In this document: positions 34,159 to 42,431 of the stretch, one piece after another
How positions within the stretch are numbered: the stretch's first letter is position 1
How the letters are laid out: each line of letters opens with the position of its first letter
From: an uncultured Bacteroidales bacterium
GTDB taxonomy: Bacteria > Bacteroidota > Bacteroidia > Bacteroidales > Muribaculaceae
DNA length: 64,000 nt
NCBI GenBank assembly: GCA_900544535.1
Contig: UQVH01000009.1
Location: 1-64,000 of the forward strand
Direction: 5' to 3'
Made by a program: the position numbers and the translations under genes
Notes under the pieces: generated by a model
What the model was told of the DNA's origin: nothing
Database searches by the model: none
The model's input: the letters and a program-made list of their open reading frames with translations, nothing else

Positions 34159-34182
34159 GGATGCTCCATGGAGCATCCCTAC
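34159..34182 (-). repeat. REP-like GTAG hairpin, copy D
   Basis: A perfect 9-bp stem (arm GGATGCTCC, loop AT) followed by CTAC at 34179-34182. It is in inverted orientation relative to copy C, 46 bp away, an arrangement like REP pairs in BIMEs. Confidence 0.65.
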
Positions 34183-34200
34183 CGGATGAAACGTTTTCCG

Positions 34201-37200
34201 TCATGGTTTCAGCACTACTCCGGTGCCTTTGAGACCGTTGATGCCGATGGCGAGTGGGGTGTCGAAGGTGACGATACGCACGAAGTCGCTTTCATAGACT
34301 GCGGGCTGTGAGTTGAGGAAATCGACGTCGTAGAGCGCTGTGGCGGGTTCTCCCTCCTTGCACTTGGCGTTGGTGTCGATTGTGAAGTAGGCCACGCCGA
34401 AGGATGTCAGATTCTGGAAGAAGTGGGTGCCCTGGCTCGGCTCGATGCGGTAATTGGGGAGTGAAGACTCAACGATCAGGCGTGCGGCTGAAATGGCAGG
34501 CCATTTCACGGGGATGCCGAGCGACGTGTCCGACGAGCCCCAGCGGCCGGGGCCGATGAGTATGTAGCGTTCCTCGCGGTCGAGGAAGCCGCGGTTGATT
34601 TTCTCGATTTCGCGGGCGATGAGTGAGTTGTTGGACGACGAGAATTTTTCAGGCCGTACATAGACCACGGTGCGCACTCCTTCGATGTTGCCGTGGCCCA
34701 GAGCGGTGCCGGATTTGAGCAGCAGTTTTTCGTCGGGTGTGGCCATCAGCGCCTCGTCGACGATCTCCTTGCGGTCGACGATCGGGCGAATCTGCAGCCA
34801 GTAAAGCCGTCCCTTGTTTTTCTCTCCGGGACCCACCATCTTGGCGTCGGGGCCGATGATGCCGGCAAACTCGATCTCGACCGGGCGCTGCATCTCCTTC
34901 TGTCCGGTGGTCAGCATGAAGTCGACGGCCTCGGCGAGAGGGTAGACCTTGTGCTTGAGGATGTTGTTGAAAGTCACCACCTTGCGACCCTCGCCCGCAT
35001 CGGTGTCGCGAATAACGTTGTCGCGGAAGTCGAAAGTCGACACCATATATTTAAGGTGGCCCTTCTCAGCGAGATCTTGGACGCGGATTTTGGCCACGTT
35101 GTAGCCGTCGTCGACAATGAGATTGTTGTCCGAGCGGGCCGATTTCATGTCGAGGGCATACATGCGGGTCTGGGTGTCGCGCAGGGCCAGCGAGAGTTCG
35201 GAGGTCTGGAGCACATTGTCGGGGTGGCGCGGGGAGAAGCGCAGGCTTAGGCCGCCGTCAACGATGTATTTGCCGAGTCCGACCGCGATTTCGGCGACGC
35301 CGTCTTCGGGTTTCTCGTCGTTGAGAGGATAGTAGTTGAGCGAACGGCCGACGCCGGAGAATGATGGGAAATAATAGCCGTCGATCTCGCGTCCGACGAC
35401 CTCCTGAAGGATCACGGCCATCTTTTCCTGGTCGATGATGTTGGAGGTGGCGGTCATGTAGGCTTTGGAGTCGGCATAGAACACCGAGGCATATACGCCC
35501 TTGATGGCGTCAGTGACCATTTTGAGCATCACCTGCGGATCGGTGCTTTTGGGTACCATGTAGGTCGAATAGATGCCTGCGAAAGGCTGGTAGTGGGAGT
35601 CTTCGAGCAGACTGGAGCTGCGCACGGCAATCGGGGTGTCGACCACCTCGAAGAGCGCCAGAAGGTCGTCTTTGATCCTGCGCGGGAGTTTGCCTTGCAG
35701 GAAGTGGTGCAGGATTTCTTCGTCGGGAGCGTCGCTGAGTGCGATGGGGTAGAGCTTGTTGGACTCCATGAACTCATCGAAGATGTCGGTGCAGAGCACA
35801 ACGGTGCGCGGGATGGTGATCGATATGCCGTCGAAGCTGTCGCAGACGGGATTTTTCTTAATGATGGAGTCGATGAATGCCAGGCCGCGGCCCTTGCCTC
35901 CGAGCGATCCCTGGCCGATGCGCGCGAAGTTGGAGTAGTGGTCGAAGCGGTCCTTACGGAAGATGGCCACGACACCGCGGTTTTTCATGCGGCGGTATTT
36001 TACGATCAGATCGAAGAAGAGCTGGCGCACCTGCGGGGCGTCTTTCAGGTCGCGGAAACGGTGGTGTTTGATCACCTCGGCGATCGGGAACATGGCGCGC
36101 GAGTAGAGCCATCGCGAGATATCGTTGAAGGACGCATGCCAGTAGAGTGCCTCGGCGGGAATGTTGAAGATGTTTTTCTGGAGGTCTTTCAGCGATTTTA
36201 TGCGGAAAATCTCCTCGCCGCTTTCGGGATTGCGGATGACGAAGTCGCCGAAGCCGAAGTTGTTGATGATGGCCTTGCCGAGATCGACGGGAAATTTTTT
36301 TGAATTCTTGTCGATGAACGTACCTCCGAGCTCCATGACGTCGTGGGCGTTTTCGTTTTCAGAGCTTTCGATGATCATCGGCAGATAAGGATCGCGTGAG
36401 CGCAGTTCCTTGGCGAGGCGTATTCCCGCTTTGGGATCTTTCTTTCCCTCGCGCATGAAGGAGACGTCGCTGATGACGCCGAGAATATGATCGCTGTAAC
36501 GGTCATAGAGCCGGAGTGCCTCCTCATAGTCGCGAGCGAGCATTACTTTGGGTCGTCCGCGCATACGCAGCATCTGTTCGTGTTCGTTGAGCGCCTCGGT
36601 AGAAAATTCGCGAGACTGTTTGAGAATGAATTTATAGACGATCGGCAGCACCGACGAGTAGAACCTCACGGAGTCCTCCACAAGGAGTATCATCTGCACC
36701 CCGACGCCGTTGATGTCGGCATCGGCGTTCATTTTGTCTTCGAGAAGCTTGATGATGGCAAGGAGCAGATCGACGTTGCCCAACCACGAGAACACATAGT
36801 CTATCCCAGAGAAATCTTCGTTGGCCAGACGGCGCGACACTTCCTTGGAGAAAGGCGTGAGGACGATAATCGGCATGTCGGGGAACGACTCGCGGATTCG
36901 GCGCGCTCCGGCGAAAGTCTCGCTGACGTCGTTGCCCGGCATCATGATCACGAGGTCAAAGTGTTTTGCCTTCATGATCTCCAGTGCTTCCGCGGAGTTG
37001 AGCGCGCGTGTCACTCGCGGAGGCGACGAGAGGTTGAGGGCGGTATATTCGAAATAGAGCTGTTCCTCGACACGTCCGTCTTCTTCCATCATGAAAGCAT
37101 CATAGGCCGAAGCTATCAGCAGGACGTTGAATATGCGCTTCTGCATCAGATTCTGGAAAGCGGTGTCTTTGAAATACAGCTGGCTGAGTGCGTCGTCGGT

Positions 37201-37203
37201 CAT
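34201..37203 (-). CDS. Receiver-domain / PEP-synthase ATP-grasp fusion protein
   Basis: A 1000-residue cytosolic protein. Two receiver-like modules lead: residues about 22-150 (HFDLVIMMPGND region, where the usual phospho-Asp is not evident) and about 165-310 (MILLVEDS start, ISDVSF with a plausible phospho-acceptor Asp). A PPDK_N/PEP-synthase ATP-grasp domain follows (about 425-800) with GQGSLGGKGRGLAF near 433 and VRSSSLLEDSHYQPFAGIYS near 534. The phosphohistidine swivel domain (TGG...SH) and the PEP-binding TIM barrel of true PEP synthase or PPDK are missing. Full PEP synthesis is thus unlikely; the catalytic role is unknown. It is a single-gene unit with its own promoter. Confidence 0.82.
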   Translation of the reverse strand: MTDDALSQLYFKDTAFQNLMQKRIFNVLLIASAYDAFMMEEDGRVEEQLYFEYTALNLSSPPRVTRALNSAEALEIMKAKHFDLVIMMPGNDVSETFAGARRIRESFPDMPIIVLTPFSKEVSRRLANEDFSGIDYVFSWLGNVDLLLAIIKLLEDKMNADADINGVGVQMILLVEDSVRFYSSVLPIVYKFILKQSREFSTEALNEHEQMLRMRGRPKVMLARDYEEALRLYDRYSDHILGVISDVSFMREGKKDPKAGIRLAKELRSRDPYLPMIIESSENENAHDVMELGGTFIDKNSKKFPVDLGKAIINNFGFGDFVIRNPESGEEIFRIKSLKDLQKNIFNIPAEALYWHASFNDISRWLYSRAMFPIAEVIKHHRFRDLKDAPQVRQLFFDLIVKYRRMKNRGVVAIFRKDRFDHYSNFARIGQGSLGGKGRGLAFIDSIIKKNPVCDSFDGISITIPRTVVLCTDIFDEFMESNKLYPIALSDAPDEEILHHFLQGKLPRRIKDDLLALFEVVDTPIAVRSSSLLEDSHYQPFAGIYSTYMVPKSTDPQVMLKMVTDAIKGVYASVFYADSKAYMTATSNIIDQEKMAVILQEVVGREIDGYYFPSFSGVGRSLNYYPLNDEKPEDGVAEIAVGLGKYIVDGGLSLRFSPRHPDNVLQTSELSLALRDTQTRMYALDMKSARSDNNLIVDDGYNVAKIRVQDLAEKGHLKYMVSTFDFRDNVIRDTDAGEGRKVVTFNNILKHKVYPLAEAVDFMLTTGQKEMQRPVEIEFAGIIGPDAKMVGPGEKNKGRLYWLQIRPIVDRKEIVDEALMATPDEKLLLKSGTALGHGNIEGVRTVVYVRPEKFSSSNNSLIAREIEKINRGFLDREERYILIGPGRWGSSDTSLGIPVKWPAISAARLIVESSLPNYRIEPSQGTHFFQNLTSFGVAYFTIDTNAKCKEGEPATALYDVDFLNSQPAVYESDFVRIVTFDTPLAIGINGLKGTGVVLKP

Positions 37204-37258
37204 AGCGGTCGGAGGTGTGATAAATTCGTTATATATAATAAGGTGGTTTATTCATCCG

Positions 37259-37266
37259 CAAAGTTA
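37259..37266 (-). promoter_or_regulatory. -7 element of the receiver/ATP-grasp gene
   Basis: Reverse-strand TAACTTTG, 55 bp before the start at 37203. Confidence 0.5.
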
Positions 37267-37391
37267 GCAAAAAATGGCGGTCCGTATGCCGACGCGAAAG
37301 AAAAAGTGAAAAAGCGGACAAGTAATAGGCGCATTTTGGAACTATCGTTCGAAAATTTTGTCTCCGTAGCATAAAAATGAGTAAAAAAAGC

Positions 37392-37420
37392 TTGTATTTG
37401 TAGCAAAATGCTTACCTTTG
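37392..37420 (+). promoter_or_regulatory. Probable promoter of dapF
   Basis: TTG at 37392-37394, 18 nt, TACCTTTG at 37413-37420. The nearest forward gene is dapF at 37801, so the predicted transcript starts near 37427 and includes the whole MITE-like element. Confidence 0.5.
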
Positions 37421-37437
37421 CAGTGATTTCTCAATTT

Positions 37438-37776
37438 AGAGGTTGTTTAAAACCAAATGTGAAAGCCGGAGTCCATTCTCTTGAGGTGGATTTCGGGATG
37501 GATTGAGGAAGCAATGCTGTGGCATTGTGACTGAAATCCGGCACGAAAGGCGCCCAAGAGAATGGATGCGAAAGAGCATTTGTCCAAGCAATCTCAGAAT
37601 CTTGATGAAATTATAGGACTGATAATAAAAGTTACCATAGGCTGCATGGATGCCTTTTTGGCTCCCCTGTCCCTAATCTTCAGTCACAATGCTACGGCAT
37701 TGCTCTTTCAGATTATGAACAGGTTAGCTCAAAAATCCATCCACTCCGGCTTCATATTTGTTGTTAAACAACCTCT
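37438..37776. mobile_element. MITE-like inverted-repeat element
   Basis: Terminal inverted repeats of about 37 bp begin AGAGGTTGTTTAA at 37438 and end with the complement at 37776, agreeing at most positions and continuing to a shared CCGGAGT block. Internal inverted repeats (37509-37536 and 37681-37706) each contain a small hairpin of type GCAATGC-loop-GCATTG. The whole 339 bp can therefore fold into one long branched hairpin. No transposase is encoded and no clear target-site duplication is seen. The ends recall insertion-sequence ends, but I cannot name the family. Confidence 0.65.
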
Positions 37777-37800
37777 TAACTTGGGATAGAAGTTAATGTT

Positions 37801-38673
37801 ATGACCTCACGTTCTAAGAAAGACAGGGAGCTTATACGCTTCACCAAGATGCACGGCATCGGAAACGACTACATCTACATCAATTGCATGGAGTCGATGC
37901 CGGACCGGCTCTCTGAACTGGCGGAGGAAATGAGTGATCGCCATTTCGGTGTCGGCGGCGACGGGATAGTGCTTATATGTCCGTCGGACAAAGCTGACTT
38001 TAGAATGAGGATGTTTAACAACGACGGCTCAGAGGCGCGCATGTGTGGAAATGCCTCCCGCTGTATCGCCAGGTACGTCCACGACCACAAACTCACAGAA
38101 AAAACTCGCATAAGCCTTGAAACCCTTTCCGGGATCAAGGTTTTGTCGCTTAATATGAGCACTGATGGCGAGGTCGAAAGCGTCACCGTCGATATGGGAG
38201 AACCGGAACTGACCGCCGCAGAGGTGCCTGTCAGATGTGCCGCCGAAAGGATGATGGAGACTCCGGTAGCAACTTCGTGGGGCAACGTCGGGGTGACGGC
38301 AGTTTCAATGGGCAACCCACATGGGGTTGTTTTCGTGGACCCCATAGAGGATGTCCCCTTTGAAACCCTCGGCCCGGAGCTTGAAAAGCATACGATGTGG
38401 CCCGACCGCGCCAACATCGAGTTCCTTCAGATCATCTCACCGTCGGAAGTGCGGATGAGAGTGTGGGAGAGAGGTACTGGCGAGACTCTTGCCTGCGGGA
38501 CCGGTGCATGTGCATCGGCAGTGGCCGCCGCGCTCACCGGTCGTTGCGGCCGTGAAGTTACCGTGCATTTGCGCGGAGGAGATCTGAATATCCGTTGGGC
38601 CGAGAATAATCACGTCCTGATGACCGGTGGTGCAACCGAGGTCTTCGAGGGAAATTATTACCGACAACGTTGA
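37801..38673 (+). CDS. dapF: Diaminopimelate epimerase DapF
   Basis: Converts LL-diaminopimelate to meso-diaminopimelate for peptidoglycan and lysine. The PLP-independent catalytic cysteine pair is present: Cys82 in RMCGNASRC and Cys232 in LACGTGACA. The substrate-binding FNNDGSEA segment precedes Cys82. The 290-residue length is normal. DapL, which makes its substrate, starts 137 bp after its stop, so both steps are encoded together. The long, folded leader formed by the MITE-like element is unusual for this gene. Confidence 0.97.
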   Translation: MTSRSKKDRELIRFTKMHGIGNDYIYINCMESMPDRLSELAEEMSDRHFGVGGDGIVLICPSDKADFRMRMFNNDGSEARMCGNASRCIARYVHDHKLTEKTRISLETLSGIKVLSLNMSTDGEVESVTVDMGEPELTAAEVPVRCAAERMMETPVATSWGNVGVTAVSMGNPHGVVFVDPIEDVPFETLGPELEKHTMWPDRANIEFLQIISPSEVRMRVWERGTGETLACGTGACASAVAAALTGRCGREVTVHLRGGDLNIRWAENNHVLMTGGATEVFEGNYYRQR

Positions 38674-38810
38674 CAAGGGCATTGAAAGCCGTGTGTCCCG
38701 AACAGATTTTTCAGGATGCAGTGATTTAAGGGAAAGAGAAGAATCTTTTCCGAATGCTTTTGTTTTTTCATTACAATAACAGCAACAATACACAATATAA
38801 GGTAAAACAG

Positions 38811-40049
38811 ATGTTTAGAATCAACGACAATTTTACGAAACTTCCGGCAGCCTACCTGTTCAGCGAGGTGGCGCGCAGGGTGAGCGCTTATATCGAGGCC
38901 CATCCCGGCACGGAGGTTATAAGGATGGGTATCGGAGACGTCACCCGCCCGCTCTGCACAGCGGCGATCGAGGCGCTCCACAGGGCTGTCGATGACGAGG
39001 CATCTGGCGAGACTTTCCACGGCTACGGCCCGGAGCAGGGCTATGACTTCCTTGCGGAAAAAATCGCCCGCCATGACTACCGTGAGCGCGGCATCGCTAT
39101 CGACACTGACGAAATTTTTGTCAGCGACGGCGCCAAGAGCGACACCGGCAACATCGGCGACATCCTTTCGACTGCCAACCGTGTGGCCGTGACAGATCCC
39201 GTCTATCCCGTCTATGTCGATACCAATGTGATGGGCGGCCGCGCCGGCGAACTCGGTGCCGACGGTCGCTGGTCGAAGCTCGAATATCTGCCCTGTACGG
39301 CTGAAAACGGTTTCGTCCCCTCTCTTCCGGTTAATGATCCCGATGTTATATATCTCTGCTATCCTAATAATCCGACAGGTACCACCCTGACTCGCGATCA
39401 GTTGAAAGTCTGGATCGAGTATTGTCGCGAACACGGTGCCTTGCTGCTTTTCGACGCCGCTTATGAGGCTTTTATCCGCGAAGATGACGTCCCGCATTCA
39501 ATCTACGAGATTGAGGGTGCGCGGGAAGTGGCCATCGAGTTCCGCAGCTTCTCCAAAACCGCGGGTTTCACAGGCATCCGCCTGGGCTATACCGTGGTAC
39601 CGAAAGATCTTAAAGGTCTGGATGAAAACGGCAACCTTGTCGCTCTCAACGGTCTGTGGCGCCGCCGCCAGACCACCAAGTTCAATGGCGCAAGCTACCT
39701 GACACAGCGTGCTGCCGAAGCGCTTTATACCGCAGAAGGACAGCGCCAGGTCAAGGGAACCATCGACTACTATCTTGAAAACGCCCGCATTCTACGCGTG
39801 GGTCTTGCCGAGGCCGGCTACGAGACAGTGGGTGGCATCAACTCTCCGTATATATGGCTCAAGACACCGGGCACCATGACATCATGGGAGTTTTTTGACT
39901 ACATGCTTGACCGTTATCACATCGTCGGCACTCCCGGCTGCGGTTTCGGGCCTTCGGGCGAAGGATATTTCCGTCTGACGGCATTCAATACCCACGAAAA
40001 TACCCGCCGCTGCATCGAACGGCTCGGCGGAAACTGCGATAGAAAATAA
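38811..40049 (+). CDS. dapL: LL-diaminopimelate aminotransferase DapL
   Basis: PLP-dependent aminotransferase that makes LL-diaminopimelate directly from tetrahydrodipicolinate, bypassing the succinylase or acetylase steps. Started at the ATG at 38811 (412 residues), matching the family N-terminus (INDNFTKLPAAYLFSEVARR). The PLP lysine is Lys249 in SFSKTAGFTGIRLGY; the family segment YPNNPTGTTLTRDQL and the arginine-containing C-terminal GEGYFRLTAF are present. It follows dapF and precedes glnN by 38 bp, linking lysine/DAP synthesis to nitrogen assimilation. Confidence 0.96.
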   Translation: MFRINDNFTKLPAAYLFSEVARRVSAYIEAHPGTEVIRMGIGDVTRPLCTAAIEALHRAVDDEASGETFHGYGPEQGYDFLAEKIARHDYRERGIAIDTDEIFVSDGAKSDTGNIGDILSTANRVAVTDPVYPVYVDTNVMGGRAGELGADGRWSKLEYLPCTAENGFVPSLPVNDPDVIYLCYPNNPTGTTLTRDQLKVWIEYCREHGALLLFDAAYEAFIREDDVPHSIYEIEGAREVAIEFRSFSKTAGFTGIRLGYTVVPKDLKGLDENGNLVALNGLWRRRQTTKFNGASYLTQRAAEALYTAEGQRQVKGTIDYYLENARILRVGLAEAGYETVGGINSPYIWLKTPGTMTSWEFFDYMLDRYHIVGTPGCGFGPSGEGYFRLTAFNTHENTRRCIERLGGNCDRK

Positions 40050-40087
40050 ATATTACGTTTTATAAATACTTAACACACCGTACAACT

Positions 40088-42277
40088 ATGTCAAGTTTAA
40101 GATTTAAGGTTGTTGAAGAGGCTTCGAACCGCAAGGCGGTTCCCGTAGACATTCCCAAAGAACGTCCGCAGGAATACTATGCCTGCAAAGTGTTCAATCG
40201 CGCGAAAATGTATGAGTATCTACCACTGGATACCTATAAGGCGCTGATCGACGCTATCGACAACAAGAAACCGATTTCGCGTGCCGTAGCCGACAGCGTG
40301 GCCGAAGGCATGAAGCGCTGGGCGATCGACAACGGAGTGCGCCACTATACCCATTGGTTTCAGCCGCTGACCGAAACCACTGCCGAAAAGCACGACGGCT
40401 TCATCGAACACGACGGTAAGGGCGGCATCGTAGAGGAATTTTCCGGCAAGCTCCTTGTGCAGCAGGAACCTGACGCCTCAAGCTTTCCTAATGGCGGCAT
40501 CCGCAACACCTTCGAGGCCCGCGGCTACTCAGCCTGGGATATTTCCTCGCCGGTGTTCATCCTTGACAACACTCTGTGTATTCCGACCATTTTCATCTCC
40601 TATACCGGAGAGTCACTTGACTATAAGACCCCTCTTCTGCGAGCCCTCTCGGCAGTAGACAAGGCCGGTACAGGCGTGGCCCGCTACTTCGATCCCAATG
40701 TCCAGCATGTCATCTCCAATCTCGGCTGGGAACAGGAATATTTCCTTGTTGACGAAGCTCTTTATTCCGCTCGTCCGGATCTCGTGATGACAGGTCGCAC
40801 CCTGATGGGCCACGAATCGGCAAAGAATCAGCAGCTCGAAGACCACTATTTCGGAGCTATCCCCTCGCGCGTCGAGGCTTTCATGCTTGATCTTGAAATC
40901 GAGGTTCATAAACTCGGCATTCCGGCAAAGACCCGCCACAACGAGGTTGCCCCCAACCAGTTCGAGCTTGCGCCGATCTTCGAGGAGACCAACCTTGCCA
41001 ACGACCACAACATGCTGCTCATGTCGGTGATGGGTGAGGTTGCCCGCCGCCACAATTTCCGTGTTCTTCTCCACGAAAAACCCTTTGCAGGCATCAACGG
41101 TTCCGGCAAGCACAACAACTGGAGCCTCGGTACCGACACCGGCACTCTGCTTTTCGCGCCCGGCAAGACTCCGATGGAAAACCTCCAGTTCATTACTTTC
41201 ATCGCCAATGTCATGGCCGCCGTGCATCGTCACAACGCACTGCTGAAAGCATCCATCATGTCGGCCACCAACTGCCACCGCCTCGGCGCCAACGAAGCGC
41301 CTCCGGCAATCATTTCGATCTTCACCGGCAGTCAGCTTGCCGAGATCCTCAACAAGATCAAAAATTCCGACAAGGATGAACTGATCGCACTCGCCGGCAA
41401 GGAAAAACTTGACCTCGGTGTGGCTCAGATCCCCGAACTGATGATCGACAACACTGACCGCAACCGCACATCGCCTTTCGCCTTCACCGGCAACCGTTTC
41501 GAGTTCCGCGCCGTAGGATCGAGTGCCAACTGCGCGTCAGCCATGATCGCTCTCAACGCCGCAGTAGCCGAACAGTTAGCAGACTTCAAGCAGAAGGTTG
41601 ACTCACGCCTCGCCGCAGGTGAAGGTCTCCAGCATGCCCTCCTCGCCGAGATCAAGGCCCTGCTTCTCTACTCCGAAGCCATCCACTTCGACGGCAACGG
41701 CTATTCTGAGGAATGGAAGGAAGAAGCTGCTCGCCGCGGCCTCGACTGCGAGACCAACCCCGCTCTCATTTTTGACGCATATCTGCGTCCGTCGTCGATC
41801 GAGATGTTCCGCAAGACAGGTGTGATGAACCATGTCGAACTTGAGGCCCGCAACGAAGTGAAGTGGGAGATGTACACCAAGAAGATTCAGATCGAAGCCC
41901 GTGTGCTCGGCGACCTTGCAATCAACCACATTATCCCCGTAGCCACCCGTTATCTCTCGATCCTGCTCGACAACATGGTCAAGATCCGCACCCTCTTCCC
42001 CGGCAACAAGGGTGAGGAACTTTCGTCGCAGGATGCCGTGACCGTAGAGAAGATCATGCACCACTGCTCGATCATCAAAGAGGAAGTGGCCAAGATGGTC
42101 AATGCCCGCAAGGAGGCCAACAAGATCGCGACAGAGCGTGAAAAGGCTCTCGCTTATTCACTTGAGGTAGCGCCCTCGCTTGAGGTGATCCGCTATCACA
42201 TCGACAAACTCGAACTGCTCGTCGACAACGAAATGTGGCCTCTTCCCAAATACCGCGAACTTCTCTTCATCCGTTAA
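40088..42277 (+). CDS. glnN: Type III glutamine synthetase GlnN
   Basis: ATP-dependent glutamine synthesis from glutamate and ammonium. The 729-residue length is characteristic of GSIII, distinct from the 450-residue type I enzyme. Visible motifs include NLGWEQEYFLVD, the metal-site segment HEKPFAGINGSGKHNNWSLG (family signature), and NRTSPFAFTGNRFEFRAVGS. A GSIII C-terminal helical region follows. It is preceded by dapL and closed by a strong terminator. GSIII is the main nitrogen-scavenging enzyme in many Bacteroidales. Confidence 0.97.
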   Translation: MSSLRFKVVEEASNRKAVPVDIPKERPQEYYACKVFNRAKMYEYLPLDTYKALIDAIDNKKPISRAVADSVAEGMKRWAIDNGVRHYTHWFQPLTETTAEKHDGFIEHDGKGGIVEEFSGKLLVQQEPDASSFPNGGIRNTFEARGYSAWDISSPVFILDNTLCIPTIFISYTGESLDYKTPLLRALSAVDKAGTGVARYFDPNVQHVISNLGWEQEYFLVDEALYSARPDLVMTGRTLMGHESAKNQQLEDHYFGAIPSRVEAFMLDLEIEVHKLGIPAKTRHNEVAPNQFELAPIFEETNLANDHNMLLMSVMGEVARRHNFRVLLHEKPFAGINGSGKHNNWSLGTDTGTLLFAPGKTPMENLQFITFIANVMAAVHRHNALLKASIMSATNCHRLGANEAPPAIISIFTGSQLAEILNKIKNSDKDELIALAGKEKLDLGVAQIPELMIDNTDRNRTSPFAFTGNRFEFRAVGSSANCASAMIALNAAVAEQLADFKQKVDSRLAAGEGLQHALLAEIKALLLYSEAIHFDGNGYSEEWKEEAARRGLDCETNPALIFDAYLRPSSIEMFRKTGVMNHVELEARNEVKWEMYTKKIQIEARVLGDLAINHIIPVATRYLSILLDNMVKIRTLFPGNKGEELSSQDAVTVEKIMHHCSIIKEEVAKMVNARKEANKIATEREKALAYSLEVAPSLEVIRYHIDKLELLVDNEMWPLPKYRELLFIR

Positions 42278-42304
42278 CCGATCATATTGAATTTGCTATA
42301 ATAT

Positions 42305-42366
42305 ATATCCCTGCGAGATCAAGATCCACCCGACCGGCGGCAGTATCTCCGCAGGGATATTTTTTG
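42305..42366 (+). terminator. Intrinsic terminator of glnN
   Basis: ATATCCCTGCG at 42305-42315 pairs with CGCAGGGATAT at 42350-42360, followed by T6. Confidence 0.85.
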
Positions 42367-42397
42367 TTTGAAATGTGATGTCAAATCACTAATTTTG
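42367..42397 (+). promoter_or_regulatory. Promoter of the PurF-like gene
   Basis: TTTG at 42367-42370, 19 nt, TAATTTTG at 42390-42397; the ATG is at 42432. The promoter starts in the T-run of the glnN terminator. Confidence 0.65.
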
Positions 42398-42431
42398 TAC
42401 TTTCGAAAACATCAATTGTCTCATTCGGCAA

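Larger units (their letters stand above)
33687..34200. other. Repeat-rich gene-free region
   Basis: A 514-bp interval without a credible ORF. It contains three GTAG-flanked hairpins (33724-33747, 34089-34112, 34159-34182), the second composite palindrome (33822-34055), and a perfect 14-bp palindrome CGAAACCGGTTTCG at 34126-34139. It separates convergent genes, where repeat insertion is tolerated. Confidence 0.75.
37204..37800. other. Divergent promoters plus MITE-like insertion upstream of dapF
   Basis: A 597-bp gap. Left: reverse-strand promoter of the receiver/ATP-grasp gene (37259-37266). Middle: forward promoter TTG-N18-TACCTTTG (37392-37420). Right: a ~339-bp inverted-repeat element (37438-37776) that fills almost the whole space between this promoter and dapF. 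An open frame at 37562-37789 lies inside the element and is not considered a gene. Confidence 0.65.

Noticed and set aside
37562..37789. 75-codon open frame upstream of dapF
   Set aside because: It lies wholly inside and across the right end of the MITE-like inverted repeat and its product resembles no protein; the frame is a by-product of the repeat.
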